NCBI GenBank assembly: GCA_949316235.1
Contig: OX438741.1
Span: 23,154,324 to 23,218,323 of the forward strand
Length of the DNA: 64,000 nucleotides
Direction: 5' to 3'
From: Oegoconia quadripuncta
Taxonomy: Eukaryota > Arthropoda > Insecta > Lepidoptera > Autostichidae
Below the pieces are notes generated by a model. That model had not been told where the DNA came from, made no database searches, and saw only the letters and a list, made by a program, of their open reading frames with translations. The position numbers and the translations under genes are program-made. The first letter of the stretch is position 1. The number at the start of each line of letters is the position of its first letter. This document shows, one piece after another, positions 10,762-22,745 of this stretch.

Positions 10762-11030
10762 GACGACCTGTTTGGTGTTGTGGTTAGAAATTCTGCTGCT
10801 ATACCAAAAGGTCGCGGGTTCGAATCCCGCTAGGGGCATATGTTTGTATGATGAATACAGACATGTGTTCCCGAGTTATGGATGTTTTTCATTTATATGT
10901 GTATTTATTTACAAAAAAAAAAGGATTTGTGTAGTTTATCAACTATCTGGTATCTATAATACGAGCCTAGTTGCTTAGTGTGGAACTAGATGGCGCTGTG
11001 TGTATGTGCAAAAATATTTATTTATTTTAT
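10762..11030 (+). mobile_element. SINE family A, subtype 2
   Basis: tRNA-like head GACGACCTGTTTGGTGTTGT and B box CGCGGGTTCGAATCCCGCTA, then GTTCCCGAGTTATGGATG, TAGTTTATCAACTATCTGG, CTTAGTGTGGAACTAGATGG and TGGCGCTGTGTG, with a TTTATTT tail. Subtype 2 differs from subtype 1 by the 'CGCTGTGTG' tail and the GCTATACC anticodon-arm region. Confidence 0.85.
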
Positions 11031-11228
11031 ATAACTGTTACAAATATTTACGATATAGCAACAGTCACAAAATTAGACATAAGTAAAATGAGTTATAATG
11101 TTTAGATAGGAGAATTAACATTTAACATGGACGTCTACCACTGACTTTATTTATTCAGGTTGGTGATTAATTACCTGATTCAGGCTTTTAGATTTATGTG
11201 CCTGATTGATTATTAAATAAATAAGTGA

Positions 11229-11414
11229 ATATTTTCGATACTTACAGCAATTACCTAGTCTCAAACTAAGCAAAGCAAGACTTTAAACTAGACAAGGAAT
11301 AAACACACAAAATCTCGGGAATAAAATATTCGCATTCATCACACAAACATTAACTCCTAGCGGGATTCGAATCCACTACAGTCGGTTCCTACCCACTACA
11401 CTAATCAGTCATCA
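11229..11414 (-). mobile_element. SINE family A, diverged
   Basis: Plus-strand words ACCTAGTCTCAAACTAAGC, ATCTCGGGAATAAAATATTC, CATCACACAAACATTAACTC and CGGGATTCGAATCCAC, then ACACTAATCAGTCATC (mutated head). Confidence 0.75.
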
Positions 11415-12319
11415 ATGTAATGAATCTATTGCAATATAACATTCATCTTAAATTATTTAAAATTATGATAAACATAAAGTTTGTATCTATAATTGGCATA
11501 AGAGAAATTAATTTGACATTATATAAATGTATTTGGAATCTCTTTAAACAAAATAAAGTAAAAACAAAGAATGAAAATAGTATCAAACAATTAATATGAC
11601 TTACAGTTTCCTATAACAATCCATTATTATGGAATTATTCCAGTCAGCAACTCTAAGGTCCCTAAAGCACGGGGGAGGATTTACAATAAAGCTACGTCGA
11701 CAGTATATGTCGCTCAATAATCGTAGAGCGAAAGCTACGACGAAGACTCTCAGACTTCAGACGCATATTGCGAAATCCCCTTTAATTCCCTTTCAAGTTC
11801 CCTCCCTGAAAGGATTTGTATGGCTGCAAAAATAATTGGAGAGAATTCAATCGAAAATAGTCTACAGATTCAGTGGGAGGTTATTGGAACTACGTTCATA
11901 CTTGCACAAGTTTTGCACTTTATTAATTATAACTATCGATTCGAGTCTTACATAAAAGCCAGGATTAGTGATGACATTTAATAATTGTGGAAAAAGTTAA
12001 AATCAGTGCAACTGAACTGCTGTTACATGAAAATAGAATTTCAACTGAAATATGGTAAGAGATATGATTGAAGTTTCCCTGATGTGGTGATCTTTTAGAG
12101 AACCAAAATCATGAAAATAGCTCAGTAAGATAAGGGGCAATGGGGTGTCACATTATAATCAGATATGAATATGAACAAATACTATTGGGGTAAGCGGTTT
12201 ATGGAGTAAGGCACGACATGTGAAAGCACACGTGGAGAGACTTAGAGTAGGAAAATGCAGTGTGTAATTTCCCTAGCTAGATGCAGGAACCATTTGATGT
12301 TAAAGCCAAATACTTTGCT

Positions 12320-12355
12320 AATTTTATGTAAGTCCCTAGGGACTTACATAAAATT
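12320..12355. repeat. Perfect 36-bp palindrome
   Basis: Centre between 12337 and 12338 (CCTAGG). Both 18-bp arms match without a mismatch; one arm reads AGGGACTTACATAAAATT. No spacer. Confidence 0.95.
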
Positions 12356-12368
12356 GACTTTAATTTGA

Positions 12369-12400
12369 TTTTAATATTATTGCTAGCAATAATATTAAAA
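12369..12400. repeat. Perfect 32-bp palindrome
   Basis: Centre between 12384 and 12385 (GCTAGC). The 16-bp arm reads AGCAATAATATTAAAA with no mismatch. It lies 13 bp after the previous palindrome and is unrelated to it in sequence. Confidence 0.95.
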
Positions 12401-13246
12401 CCCTTTATTGGAGAATGAATTCTATTCGGTTATAGGTAGAGCTTACTGGTATGAGAATTCGATAATATCCAGACAGGTTTTTTAATTACACTATATTTTA
12501 TCTGACACAGTACGTTACATTTATTGTTTCACTATTTATTTGTCATAAAATTTATTTTAGCTCACTTTTACAAAGTCAATATATCATTATAATTATGTAT
12601 ATATCTATACACTATAGTAATACACATAGACCCAACAATGGTATTTTATTTGTATTAAATTATGTAAAGTGTAATTATGAGATGAACACATAATTTAATA
12701 CTGGTATTATTAATCCGAAAACATAGTGCAAATCATTATTATTTATAGCTTGATTTTTGACAATATTTTTATTTTACATCATTATATGTATAAAAATTGT
12801 AATGTAATGTAAATATTTCAGATTTGATGTTACAGCGAATAATGTGTGGACAGTGTAAGGTGATTACGATGTGTGGTATCCACGAAAAAAGATGAATTTA
12901 GAAAATCAAAACCATTTCAGAATATGGTAGGTAAGTATGTGAACCTAATTGTTCAATCAATCGTTACCAACTAGGCTCTAGTTTGATACAAAAGGGACTT
13001 CCAATGTCGGAGTAATTAGGCACTTCCTCTCGGGACCGAAGGAATAAGGAAAAAGGGAAAAGTGCACTCAGTAGTATTTTCACAGTAGCTTCAAGAGTCT
13101 CGACGTCAAACGTAATGACTGCTCTTAATTAGAGTTTCCGTCCGTTCTAGCCTTTTAGATTATTCCTCTGGCACTGATAGTATTTGTTAATTACGAGCTC
13201 TAATAGGCATTGGATTGGATTGGTACAGATTTTTAATATCTTTAAA

Positions 13247-13300
13247 ATTATATATAATGTATAAGTATAAGTAATTATATATAATGTATAAGTATAAATA
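13247..13300 (+). repeat. 27-bp tandem duplication
   Basis: ATTATATATAATGTATAAGT occurs at 13247 and again at 13274, with adjoining identical bases. Confidence 0.85.
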
Positions 13301-14959
13301 TGTATAAATGTCTATATATTTTATATCATATACATATTTGGTATGCTCATTATTATCAAATGTGTATTTTTAATTATAAGTATGTATACTTAGCAGTAGT
13401 ATTGATATAATTATCTATTATATTTTTCTTTGCTAGTTTTGATATGCACTACGCAGCTGTATTTTTTTTAAGCTCCTTTGCCATGTTTGTATGGAAGAGA
13501 TTGCGATAAATTGTTTCCTTGTATACATTTATATTGTGTGCAGTAATGAAGGGTTCTCGTTCTTCTTCATTTTTGTAAAATATTGTGTTGTTTGTTTTTG
13601 CATACAAATGTAATATCCCTATCACCTGTTTTAACTATTAATGCCTTTTTCGTCGTATTCCTAATAACTACGTGCAATACTGGTTAATCATAATCACACA
13701 TTAAAGTTATTGTTGGTTCCCGTAAAAGAAACATAGATTGTTGTTATCAAATAATTAGGCAAGATAATTTAATCAAACATTCGAAGTAACTGCGAAGAAT
13801 CTCCTTTGTGTGTTTTTATTGTTAAACAGAAACAATGTTACAGTTCTAAAGAAAAGTTGCTTAATAAAGGAAATTTAGGAATGTAAAGAAAGCAGAAAAC
13901 AAGTTTAGCACAAGTTCGGCTCGCGGTAGCCTCTGACAAAAGGCTGGAATTTATGCAAACTCCTGGCTTCTTCGTTCATGGAGATGAAAGGGGAAAGCAA
14001 TTCACTGCTGCGTGATTCAATTTATTTTCAGAGACGGCTTAAATCGATTAATTTAGGCAGTTGATTAGAATTATATTGACACGAAATTGAAGGACTTCCT
14101 AAACGGTATAGTGAGAAGCAAGACTGGACAAAAATAGCCCATTTATTATATAGCGGAAGAGGTAAAGACGCTCCTATTTAGACAAGGGACCTTTTTATAG
14201 AGAATAATGAAGTAAGTAGGTATGTCAATCAATTGTTATGTTGCAATGCTATGATGCTTCTATCTCCTTCATAATATGCTTGTAATGTAATAATACTCTA
14301 GTAACTTTATTTAAAAGTGGTACTGCAGTGGGTATAATAATTGCCCCGTTGTGTAGCAAGACTGATTCTTTTCTTTGTTCAAAATATTATTCAAATACAT
14401 ACACTGATTAGCAAACACATAGAAACGGTCAATGTTTTGTTAAACTACCTCATTAATTCAGCATGGAATTGTGTTTCATTATAGAAGTAACAAATGATCA
14501 TGTAAATCTGCAGTAATGACGGGAGGACGAGATATACACCGCTCGTTAAGCTGATGAGTGCATGTAGGATGTTGATTTTAAACATGATTTTTAATTTCCG
14601 ACGCAAGAAGAGGAGTTTTATAAGTTTGAAGTCTATGTCTATAAAAATGTACTACTTATATAATTAATTAGTTGGTGCAGGATTTGTCAGTGTACTCGTA
14701 TTTCTCTGCCAGTATGATATGTTATGCTTGTGTATGCCTAAATAGGTACTTATCAAACTCACAGAATTTATAATGATCATCTCGCACTTTTATTACGTTC
14801 GCCTTATATTTAGTTATTTTAATTTTCAATAGAGGATAGCATTGGTATTTTAGCAGGGTATATTATTCACTTTGTCCCATTCCTCTCTGGCCACTGGCCA
14901 TACACAAAATTTAAACTATTTGTGCTTTATTATGCTAATAATATTAATTTTTTTGTTCT

Positions 14960-15312
14960 TTTTTTAGTTCCAGTGGGCGATTTTCTGTTCGCTTAGTAAG
15001 GTGGTTCAAAGTGGCTCGAAAGATGGCGCTAACAGATGGGGCCTCTTATTTCTTACATTTTAATTTAATTTCTACATTGTCCAGAGCCACGCCTAAGCTT
15101 AAAAACAAAAATATAAAAAATCGTTAGGCATTGGAAAGTCGCCCATACTTTCTTTGGTGGCAGCAACTACTCTGCAGGGGGAGACAGAAAATCAGCAACA
15201 CTGCTGAGTCCCTACCCATTCATCACAATACTGTGGTTCTCGATTCTATGTATGCTTGTGTGTTTTTCTTTTTTGTGATAAATAAATACCTTTTATTTAT
15301 TTATTTATTTAT
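14960..15312 (+). mobile_element. Non-LTR element 3' end with TTTA tail
   Basis: TTTGTGATAAATAAATACC followed by a run of TTTA units (15290-15312) looks like a polyadenylation signal with the short tandem tail of a LINE or SINE. The body (AAGATGGCGCTAACAGATGG) is not recognised, so the 5' limit is uncertain. Confidence 0.4.
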
Positions 15313-18300
15313 GTTTGTCTGTGGCAAGCGCTAAAACGTGTGAACGGATTTGAAAGGGATTTTTATTTTCAAAAGCTGGTGTTTGCGGGATGTTTGCTGT
15401 ATAGCCAGGCCATGTTTGTTTGAGATATTCTCAGTTGCTTTAATTACGTTGATGATTTTATTATGTTCATAGTTCATCGAGGGTTAAATAAATTTTTCTG
15501 CTATGCTATTACATAAAAATTGTGAGATAGATACACAGAACGTGTTGAATAATTTTATGGTATACGAGTGTGCCAGCAAAACAATTTTAATAATAGGAAA
15601 CCTATGTGTGCTGTCATATCCTCTTGGGTTTTTCTAGTCATTGATTATCCCCATTGTTCAGGATTATTGGACATTTACAGTTGAACTTTTAACATTCCGT
15701 GACGGCAAATCTCGTACGCGGGGCGGCTCTCTAGCATGCTCTTGGCCTCTTATGTGTTAACAAATTGTTTGTTTATTATCGATATTGTTTACAGACCGAA
15801 GTCTTTGATCGTAGCTATTTTTATTTTCCCGACGCAAGGTAATCAGTCCTTAAAAGTAGTTTCCACTAATAATGCAGTAAGAAGGTCTGCGTCTGAACAT
15901 TTAATGTTTTTCTAAATACAACCTTTTCTTTTCAATTATATTTTAGTGCTTCTTTATTATTTAAAGTTTCGTATAAACTATAGTTTAATAAATGTTACAT
16001 AATAAGTATATCATAGGTTTGATTTGTTATTAGTTAAAATCATTGTAATTGATACGACAATAACAACCTTCGTCTACAGGGATTCGTTCTCTAACTTTGG
16101 TGTACGTCATTAGATTTTAACTAATTTAATAGCAATTATTATAATTGGTCCGCAACTGGTGAAGATATCGCGCAATATGCAGAAAACATTGTTTTCATAA
16201 ATTCCTCCTATTTTGAAGCCGGTTAAAAGAAATGTCACCATACCGCCGCACCTATCACTTTTATATAAAGTTAGGTCTTTATTGAATGATTACAGTAAAC
16301 ACTAAGCACGTGGAATATCCGGTGTACGAAAAGATCCTTACGCACTAAACTTTGGATTCTATCTATTTATATGAAAAAAACAGGGTAAGGTTAATGAGGT
16401 ATTAGATTAGAGTTGGTATCACAAGTCCTGTAACATCTCCAATGCCATATTGTAAAAGGCCATACACTTTGAACGGCCGAGATCACTGATGAAGGGATGA
16501 TCGATTACATTCTATACGTGGGACGGTTTATCAGACATGCTCGCCATCACACAACACTTTGCATGATTTATCTAACAATAAAATATTTGTAGTTAAAGGC
16601 TTAAGTATTAATCAAAGCTATACAAAGTATACCAAGGTAAGTAGATACCTATTGTCAATCTTAAATTAAAATTTTTATTTTTAAGGTTAATTTAAAATAA
16701 AAGTTTATAATTTAAGAATTTTCTCTTTAATCAATAATGTTATCATTGTTATATTATCGTTTTTTTATGTTAAAATAGTAACTAAGATAATTTTGGCAAG
16801 AAACTGCTTACTGTAGCACTGTAAACTAGTACAGATTTATTTATGTAGGGGTAATGAACCATTGTGTTGGTGCATCAATTATTTTATTGTGATAATATAC
16901 ATTAATTATTATATAATACGTCAGTCAGACATAATTAATTTCGCAACTGGCATATGGTTTGGCCGGATGTCGGAATGAACGAGACATAATTATTAACATT
17001 ATTGTTACAATAGTTCATTTATGTACTGCAATATCAACACATAATAGTTTTATGAGGTTGAATTTAGTAAACACTTTTTTACTCCGAACTAAATCAGACT
17101 TTGTCAATTCGGAAGTCGATGAAAATACCCAATTTTCGAAATAAGTAGGTTCATATGCAACGAACAAATATAAAAATTCGCAACTAAGACGTAATAAGCT
17201 ATTTAAAGTAAAGTGGCTTATTTATAAGACGATCATGGTAGGTCAGAATCGGTTATTCAAGGAAGGCGTGAAAAGTACTACGCGAATCCCCATTGCGAAT
17301 AAACAGGGCGGTGACCACTTCCACTTCCTATCAGAGGCCGTCATCCTGTTTGCGTGGGCAGTAATATATATATATAATCTTTCAAAGAAATTGAGTTGTT
17401 CCATTAATTAGATTTAGTGACGTTTTATGGATTTTATTAGAAATATTCAGAAACCTAAAAGTAAATAGTAAAAAAAAAATAATTAGCCGAGACGGATGGA
17501 TGGAATTTGACTGCATTTTTGATATGATTAAAGTTTAAACAATGAAATAGTAGGTATCTACTTATTTACTAAAGAGGATTGCGGCTCCATTTAATCTACG
17601 AGACTTTACTTTGAGAGAACTGCACGACGGCAGGAGTGCAATTTCATTAGTTCCCTGCTAGATACATAGTTGCCCGCACTCATTGAAAACCGAAGAGAAG
17701 CGAAAGTTTTTGACCAATTTTGCAGCTGAATAGTTTTATGGTTTAACTTTGTAGATATTTATGTAAGTACAAATAATTAGGCAAAGAACAATTAATCTCA
17801 TGTTTTAGGTTTCCGTATAGTTAAAATACTACTTGTAGCGAGTGTTGTTTTTTATTCGCGTTCCCCATTGTGTTGGATTGGTTGAATACTTTATCGATAT
17901 ATGGTAAGACATACGTTTAGAAAATATTAAGCTTTAAAATGGCCAGTCCGGGTTACATGTCCCTGGTCGAACTGGTAGTTAAATCGCTATTTTTGAAGAT
18001 ATTAAAAGTATTCGCAAATATGGCATAGGTATAACGAAATTGAAAGGTAAATCTATCTCACAGTTATGTAATATCTACGAGTAATAGTCGACTAATTTAT
18101 GTACTTAAGTTTGTGAAAGTTCATAGAAACTCTGTACATAATGACATAAACATACAGCAACAAACAATGTAGTATTTTAAAATATATTCTGACTGCGGAA
18201 CCCTATTATGCGTGATCTGGCAGACATTTGGCCACTTTTTAAAATAAATACGGCTTAATTTCGTGGTTAGTTTCTTTAATTGCTAAATACTTGGAATCCA

Positions 18301-18767
18301 GTAACAAGCGAGTTAATATCATTCAACAATTTGAATTGGGGAGTAGATTTAAATTAAACGGGAGAAGTTTTAGTTTGAATAGCGAACCGTCGGTATAACT
18401 TTGCTGAATTATTAATTATATATGAATGGTATAATTATCAGCTAGCAATTAAGACTATATTTGCATGTTTCCACTAATTGTGAAGATAAAAATGTAAAAT
18501 ATTCTAAGTTTCAGCGCAACAGACAAACTGTCGCTAAAATCTTATCCCGTATGATAGAGTTCTTCCTCTAAACATTATCTAAAATCCGCAAATACGTCAT
18601 AATAATTTTAAAGTAGCTTCACAAACATAGAAACATAGACAAGGACACACCCATGCAAACAAGTTACATTTAAGGTGAATACCTATTGCGTAGACGCTCC
18701 ATGTTTTAATTGTTTCAAAGTGACTGTTGACAGAAAAGTGTGTGCACCGCGCAATAAGTATCCACCT
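15313..18767. other. Mostly unannotated; possible LINE 3' scrap at 17300-17370
   Basis: The words CGGTGACCACTTCCACTTCC and a following AT dinucleotide run near 17366-17378 resemble the end of a lepidopteran LINE, weakly. Otherwise the DNA is AT-rich without recognisable genes or repeats. A 61-codon frame at 16959-17144 has no family. Confidence 0.35.
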
Positions 18768-19030
18768 GGAGGGGGGGGGTACTTTAGGGTGGGAGAGGGG
18801 GGGGAGGAGATGATCTAGGGGTGCATGCGTGTGTGTATGGCGCGTACCGGCGGGTCTGTGTGCGTGCGCGACGCGACGTGCGCTCAACTCGGCGATCGGG
18901 CAGCCACTGGCGCTGGGGCGGGCGGCGCCCCCCCACCGCGCAGCCTCCGCCCAATCTCGGCGCTGAAACTTTCAGATGCATCCGCTATCATCCCGTCGCA
19001 CTTCACACGGCTCCGTTTACGCTACGCTAA
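18768..19030. promoter_or_regulatory. CpG- and GC-rich island, candidate promoter or 5' exon
   Basis: The sequence changes abruptly from AT-rich to GC-rich with many CpG dinucleotides (GCGCGACGCGACGTGCGC, GGGGCGGGCGGCGCCCCCCC). It is preceded by G runs on the plus strand (18770-18811) that could form a G-quadruplex. It follows the repeat-poor stretch and contains no known TE signature. In insects such an island often marks a promoter or first exon, but I see no TATA box or clear initiator and cannot assign a direction. Overlapping open frames on both strands are composition artefacts. It could also be an unrecognised GC-rich repeat. Confidence 0.35.
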
Positions 19031-19496
19031 GCTGTTGAATGTTTATTTTAGCAAGCTTAATATCGTTTAGCTGTCGGCGTTTTGTGATCCTAAAATTGTG
19101 TTTCGGATATAGATTGGCCAATAAAAATCTTCTCGTCTTTTTTGTACGTCATCATGAGATATCTAATTGTAGGTCAGCTTCACAATTATTGAGACAAACT
19201 GTTCTATATGATCAATGATTGCATGGTGCCTATTCAAGTTATACCAATTGCAGTTTTTTGAAACAGTCGATTATCTTTCTCTATCTAATCTTCTTTCTGC
19301 TTTTCTTATATTATTTATTTTCTATTGTAAGTTAAGTGTAATAAGGTGTGTTTATTGAACGGTGCTAAGATTTTAAACGGAAATTAATTACACCTGAGCA
19401 TTAAATTTAGCTTGTGTATGGATGTCTACTTGTTCAGGGCTTCTAGAAGCGAAACAACTTAAAAAAAAATAGAAGTAACAGTCCATCTAAATGTTT

Positions 19497-20191
19497 ATCC
19501 CATCAAAAACAATACTTGTCAAAAAAACCAAGTCTCGCAACTCAGTTGTTCTGCGGTAAAAAGTTGTGAGATCCATGTAATACCAAGTCGGTTGTTAATT
19601 TATTCAGTCTCTACTTAAGCGACTTTCTGTCTTAATACGTCCAGTCTCTAAGACCACGATCGTGGTCCATAACAATTGAAAATCAATTGTGTCTGGAATC
19701 TCCGTACTCGAAGCATTAAGTTGTTACGTAATAATTAACAGCATCTTATAGTGACGCATATCAATATTAAAATTCTTTAATGTTTTATATAAATATATCG
19801 AGACTTGGCCATCGCACTAAATAATTGAATTTACATGTGTTTTCAGGCGATTGAATTTACACGTCTTTTCAGGCGATGGCCAAGTCTCAATATATTTATA
19901 TAAAACATTAAAGAATTTTAATATTGATATGCGTCACTATAAGATGCTGTTAATTATTACGTAACAACTTAATGCTTCGAGTACGGAGATTCCAGACACA
20001 ATTGATTTTCAATTGTTATGGACCACGATCGTGGTCTTAGAGACTGGACGTATTAAGACAGAAAGTCGCTTAAGTAGAGACTGAATAAATTAACAACCGA
20101 CTTGGTATTACATGGATCTCACAACTTTTTACCGCAGAATAACTGAGTTGCGAGACTTGGTTTTTTTGACAAGTATTGTTTTTGATGGGAT
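19497..20191. repeat. Long inverted repeat (fold-back), 319-bp arms
   Basis: Left arm 19497-19815 and right arm 19873-20191 have identical length. Reading them against each other by eye I find only about two mismatches. The 57-nt spacer holds a 26-bp direct repeat (19824 and 19850). Each arm contains the palindrome GACCACGATCGTGGTC. A transcript would fold into a long, almost perfect double-stranded hairpin. It forms the 5' part of family F copy 1. Confidence 0.93.
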
Positions 20192-20852
20192 CTCATTTCT
20201 TTTTGTATTTTGTAGACAGTTCTACTTTTTTCCTTTTCGGTACCTTCTACTTATTGTATATATGTATATCTACCAGCAACGAATTTTCTTAAAGCCCTCT
20301 CTCTGACTTATGAACTTTTCTTATTTTTGTAGGTAGCCTTCAGTTTTCTCTTTTCCGGTACTACTTCTTGAGCTTCAGCTACAGTTTTTCTAAGAGCCCA
20401 CTCCCTGTCTCTATGGGTTTTTCTGGGAGGCTTTGATGTTACAATTTTTGCCGTAAAATAATGAAACATCGTTACGAATAAAGCCAATATTGAAAAATTT
20501 AATTAACTGAAGACTTGGCTGTATGGGCTTAATTTTCTTTGCTGTCTTTTCTAGATTTTTTAGTTTTTCCTTGATTCATATACCAAACACTACTTATATT
20601 CCAAATTTGAAGCTTCTAGGTCTGCTAGAAGTGCCTTAGAATTTTGATGATCGGTGAGTCAGTGAGTGACAAAATTAAGAAATTTGACCCGTTATAATTC
20701 TTAAAAATACTGGTTCAAATTGAATGAAATTTTAAATATACGTGTCTTTACAATGCCTGCATAGTTACTGAAAATTTCAGTCTTCTATTTTTATCCACAA
20801 CGAAGTTACAGGGGGTCGAAAATGGTCTGAATTGCTTCGAGAAAAGGATGGT

Positions 20853-20897
20853 ACGGCCGTGACGCTTTTTTGCTCGACTTGGTGGGGGCACGGCCGT
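20853..20897 (+). other. Terminal GC hairpin of family F copy 1
   Basis: Stem ACGGCCGTG (20853-20861) pairs with CACGGCCGT (20889-20897) across a 27-nt loop. An overlapping 20-bp palindrome runs 20884-20903. Compared with 41713-41757, the sixth stem pair is C-G here and A-T there. Confidence 0.8.
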
Positions 20898-20930
20898 GCC
20901 CCCAGATAACTTTAAAATACTTAGAACGAA

Positions 20931-21670
20931 ACTACTTTTCTTTCAGGAGTAAGATCAAACCTGAGAACACTGACAACCTTAGAGATTCATCGAAAAACGA
21001 TTTTACTGACGTATTTTGTTAAGAGTGACTTCGTTCATTGTAAATAAAGTATTGCCTGCATAAAAAAAAATAATAAAACGGAAGTTACAATTAACAAAAT
21101 TCAATAAAATTAAATTTATTTATATATTAATTAGATAGACTATTACTGTAAATATAACGAAACGTTGTATACTACAAGAAAATTGTTACGTACGTGTATA
21201 CCAAAGGGTTCGGATATTAAGGTAACCAAATTTTTGTAACAATCTTCTCAACATTTCTTTTAGTATCGTATCTAAACAATTCAATAATATTGTCATAATT
21301 TTTTACTACAACAAAGGCCTAACGTCTAAGGAAGGTATTGAAATGATTAATAAATAAAATGAATTCGCTGTGCGGCAATTTGCTGCGTGGATAGATAGAT
21401 AAGACTTATTTATGGAGAGCTATGTATCATTCGACATGAAACCACTTCTGTTCGGATGTGTCCAGCGTACAAAGCCTTTAGAGGAAATTTATGATCACAC
21501 GTCGTCGGAATGAAGGCCACGGTTTTATTTGGGGCTACTATATTATGGGGGTTGGTTGCTTTATTTAATTTTGCCAGGGGGTAACTGAGCAAACGTATTT
21601 TTTTTATTAAAGACCAAACTAATATAAGGCTACAGCTTTACTAATACAGCTTTGATATCATTATATGCAT
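20931..21670. other. No gene recognised
   Basis: AT-rich. TAAATAAAGTATTGCCTGCA followed by an A run (21040-21070) could be an old retroelement tail. Nothing else stands out. Confidence 0.4.
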
Positions 21671-22190
21671 AATGTTACGACCTTTATCCCAAATATGGTG
21701 GTCAGAAATATCCCAAACTACATGCGTTTGGGTATTCCAAACATTAAAGGTTTAATGCTTGTAACAATATCCACGGTACACTTTTCGAAATATACATAAA
21801 TGCATACGTGACAGGGGATGAGCCATTCGCCGTTGAAATGTACAAGTCTAAAATGTTTTTTGTAGCAAGTCCCTTAGTCATTTTTACGACATCCGCACGG
21901 TAAGAGACGTATTGGTGCTATTCTTTTTACGTTCCGAAACTACACTACTTTTAAATTTATTACCTAATAGTAATTTTTAGTGTTTAGTGTTTTATATAAT
22001 GAGAATAAAACAATACCTTCTTTTATAATTGAGACCATAAACCATGATTGGTGGGAAAGCGCTATAACTTTATTTAGTGCCAATTGTTCAATTCCACAAA
22101 AGATTCTTCGAGCACGAAAGCAATAATTGTATGCATGTATGCATTCTTTGTATATCAATTTTTAATATTGTCCATTATAATATAAGGGTT
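21671..22190 (+). repeat. Family C, copy 2, extended version
   Basis: The family C core (GGTCAGAAATATCCCAAACT, CATACGTGACAGGGGATGAG, AGTCCCTTAGTCATTTTTAC) runs to about 21958. About 230 bp follow that are shared only with 34760-34985: ACCATAAACCATGATTGGTG, ATTTAGTGCCAATTGTTCAA and AGCAATAATTGTATGCATG. The element is therefore longer than the core. Confidence 0.75.
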
Positions 22191-22530
22191 CCTTGTTGAC
22201 TACGGAACCCTAAACATGAAATATAAATAGATTATAAATCATTGTGAGCTAATTAACGATTCCCAAAACGCGATTGGTTGTCTTGCAGTGGAAGGATTCA
22301 CGCTACGATTCTTGTCGCAAATCAACTGCCCCAAATACCAGCATAAGCTGAGCTATACATACGTCGCGCAGACGTGTGATGTGTGGTAGACTGTACAAAA
22401 GCATACCAATTTGATATCTTGTGTTGATTGGTTCCTTGTATACCGTTAACGTAATGGAAACCGGTTTAACTTAAAATCGATTGTAATCTATCTTCACTCC
22501 ATTTTGTAAAACATATTTTTACCTGTAATA

Positions 22531-22745
22531 TAATATTTCGGACAGTTACACCAATCATCTAGTCCCAAACTAAGCAAAGCTTGTACTATGGATACAAGAT
22601 AACTGATAAATGTTTATATAAACATCCATGACTCGGAAATTAATGTTCGTATTCATTACACAAACATTTACCCCGCGCAGGATTCGAACCCGAAACTGCT
22701 GGTTTTGCTGACAATGTCACTATCAACTACACCAATCGGTCGTCA
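22531..22745 (-). mobile_element. SINE family A, near full length
   Basis: Plus-strand words TTACACCAATCATCTAGTCC, CATCCATGACTCGGAAATTA and CAGGATTCGAACCCG (B box), then ACACCAATCGGTCGTC (head). Confidence 0.85.

Larger units (their letters stand above)
11415..14959. other. Repeat-poor stretch, no gene recognised
   Basis: About 3.5 kb without a recognisable transposable element, unlike most of the window. A 68-codon frame at 11629-11835 has no family. A possible short exon at 12822-12926 has an AG before it and two overlapping donor-like sites after it (GTAGGT, GTAAGT), but its ATG frame is only about a dozen codons. The region contains the two palindromes listed next and a short AT-rich tandem duplication. 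Any regulatory role is unproven. Confidence 0.35.
19497..20930 (+). mobile_element. Unclassified family F, copy 1
   Basis: Order of parts: a fold-back block; the shared flank TGGGATCTCATTTCTTTTTG; a diverged middle; the words ACCAAACACTAC and TTTTGATGATCGGTGAGTCA; then GGATGGTACGGCCGTG with a GC-rich hairpin. Copy 2 at 39973-41780 has the same order. No reading frame is conserved, so it is non-autonomous or non-coding. Terminal duplications were not found, so the boundaries are approximate. Confidence 0.6.

Noticed and set aside
10762..10850. tRNA-like sequence with intact B box (also at 24660, 50985 and 52280)
   Set aside because: Each continues into the same SINE body and lacks an acceptor stem that closes, so these are SINE heads, not tRNA genes.
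12822..12926. Possible short exon with ATG and donor
   Set aside because: Only about a dozen codons, a weak polypyrimidine tract, and the stronger donor choice places a stop in frame.
18597..19070. Four overlapping frames on both strands in the CpG island
   Set aside because: GC-rich DNA has few stop codons. The frames overlap each other on both strands and encode low-complexity R/P/T-rich peptides.
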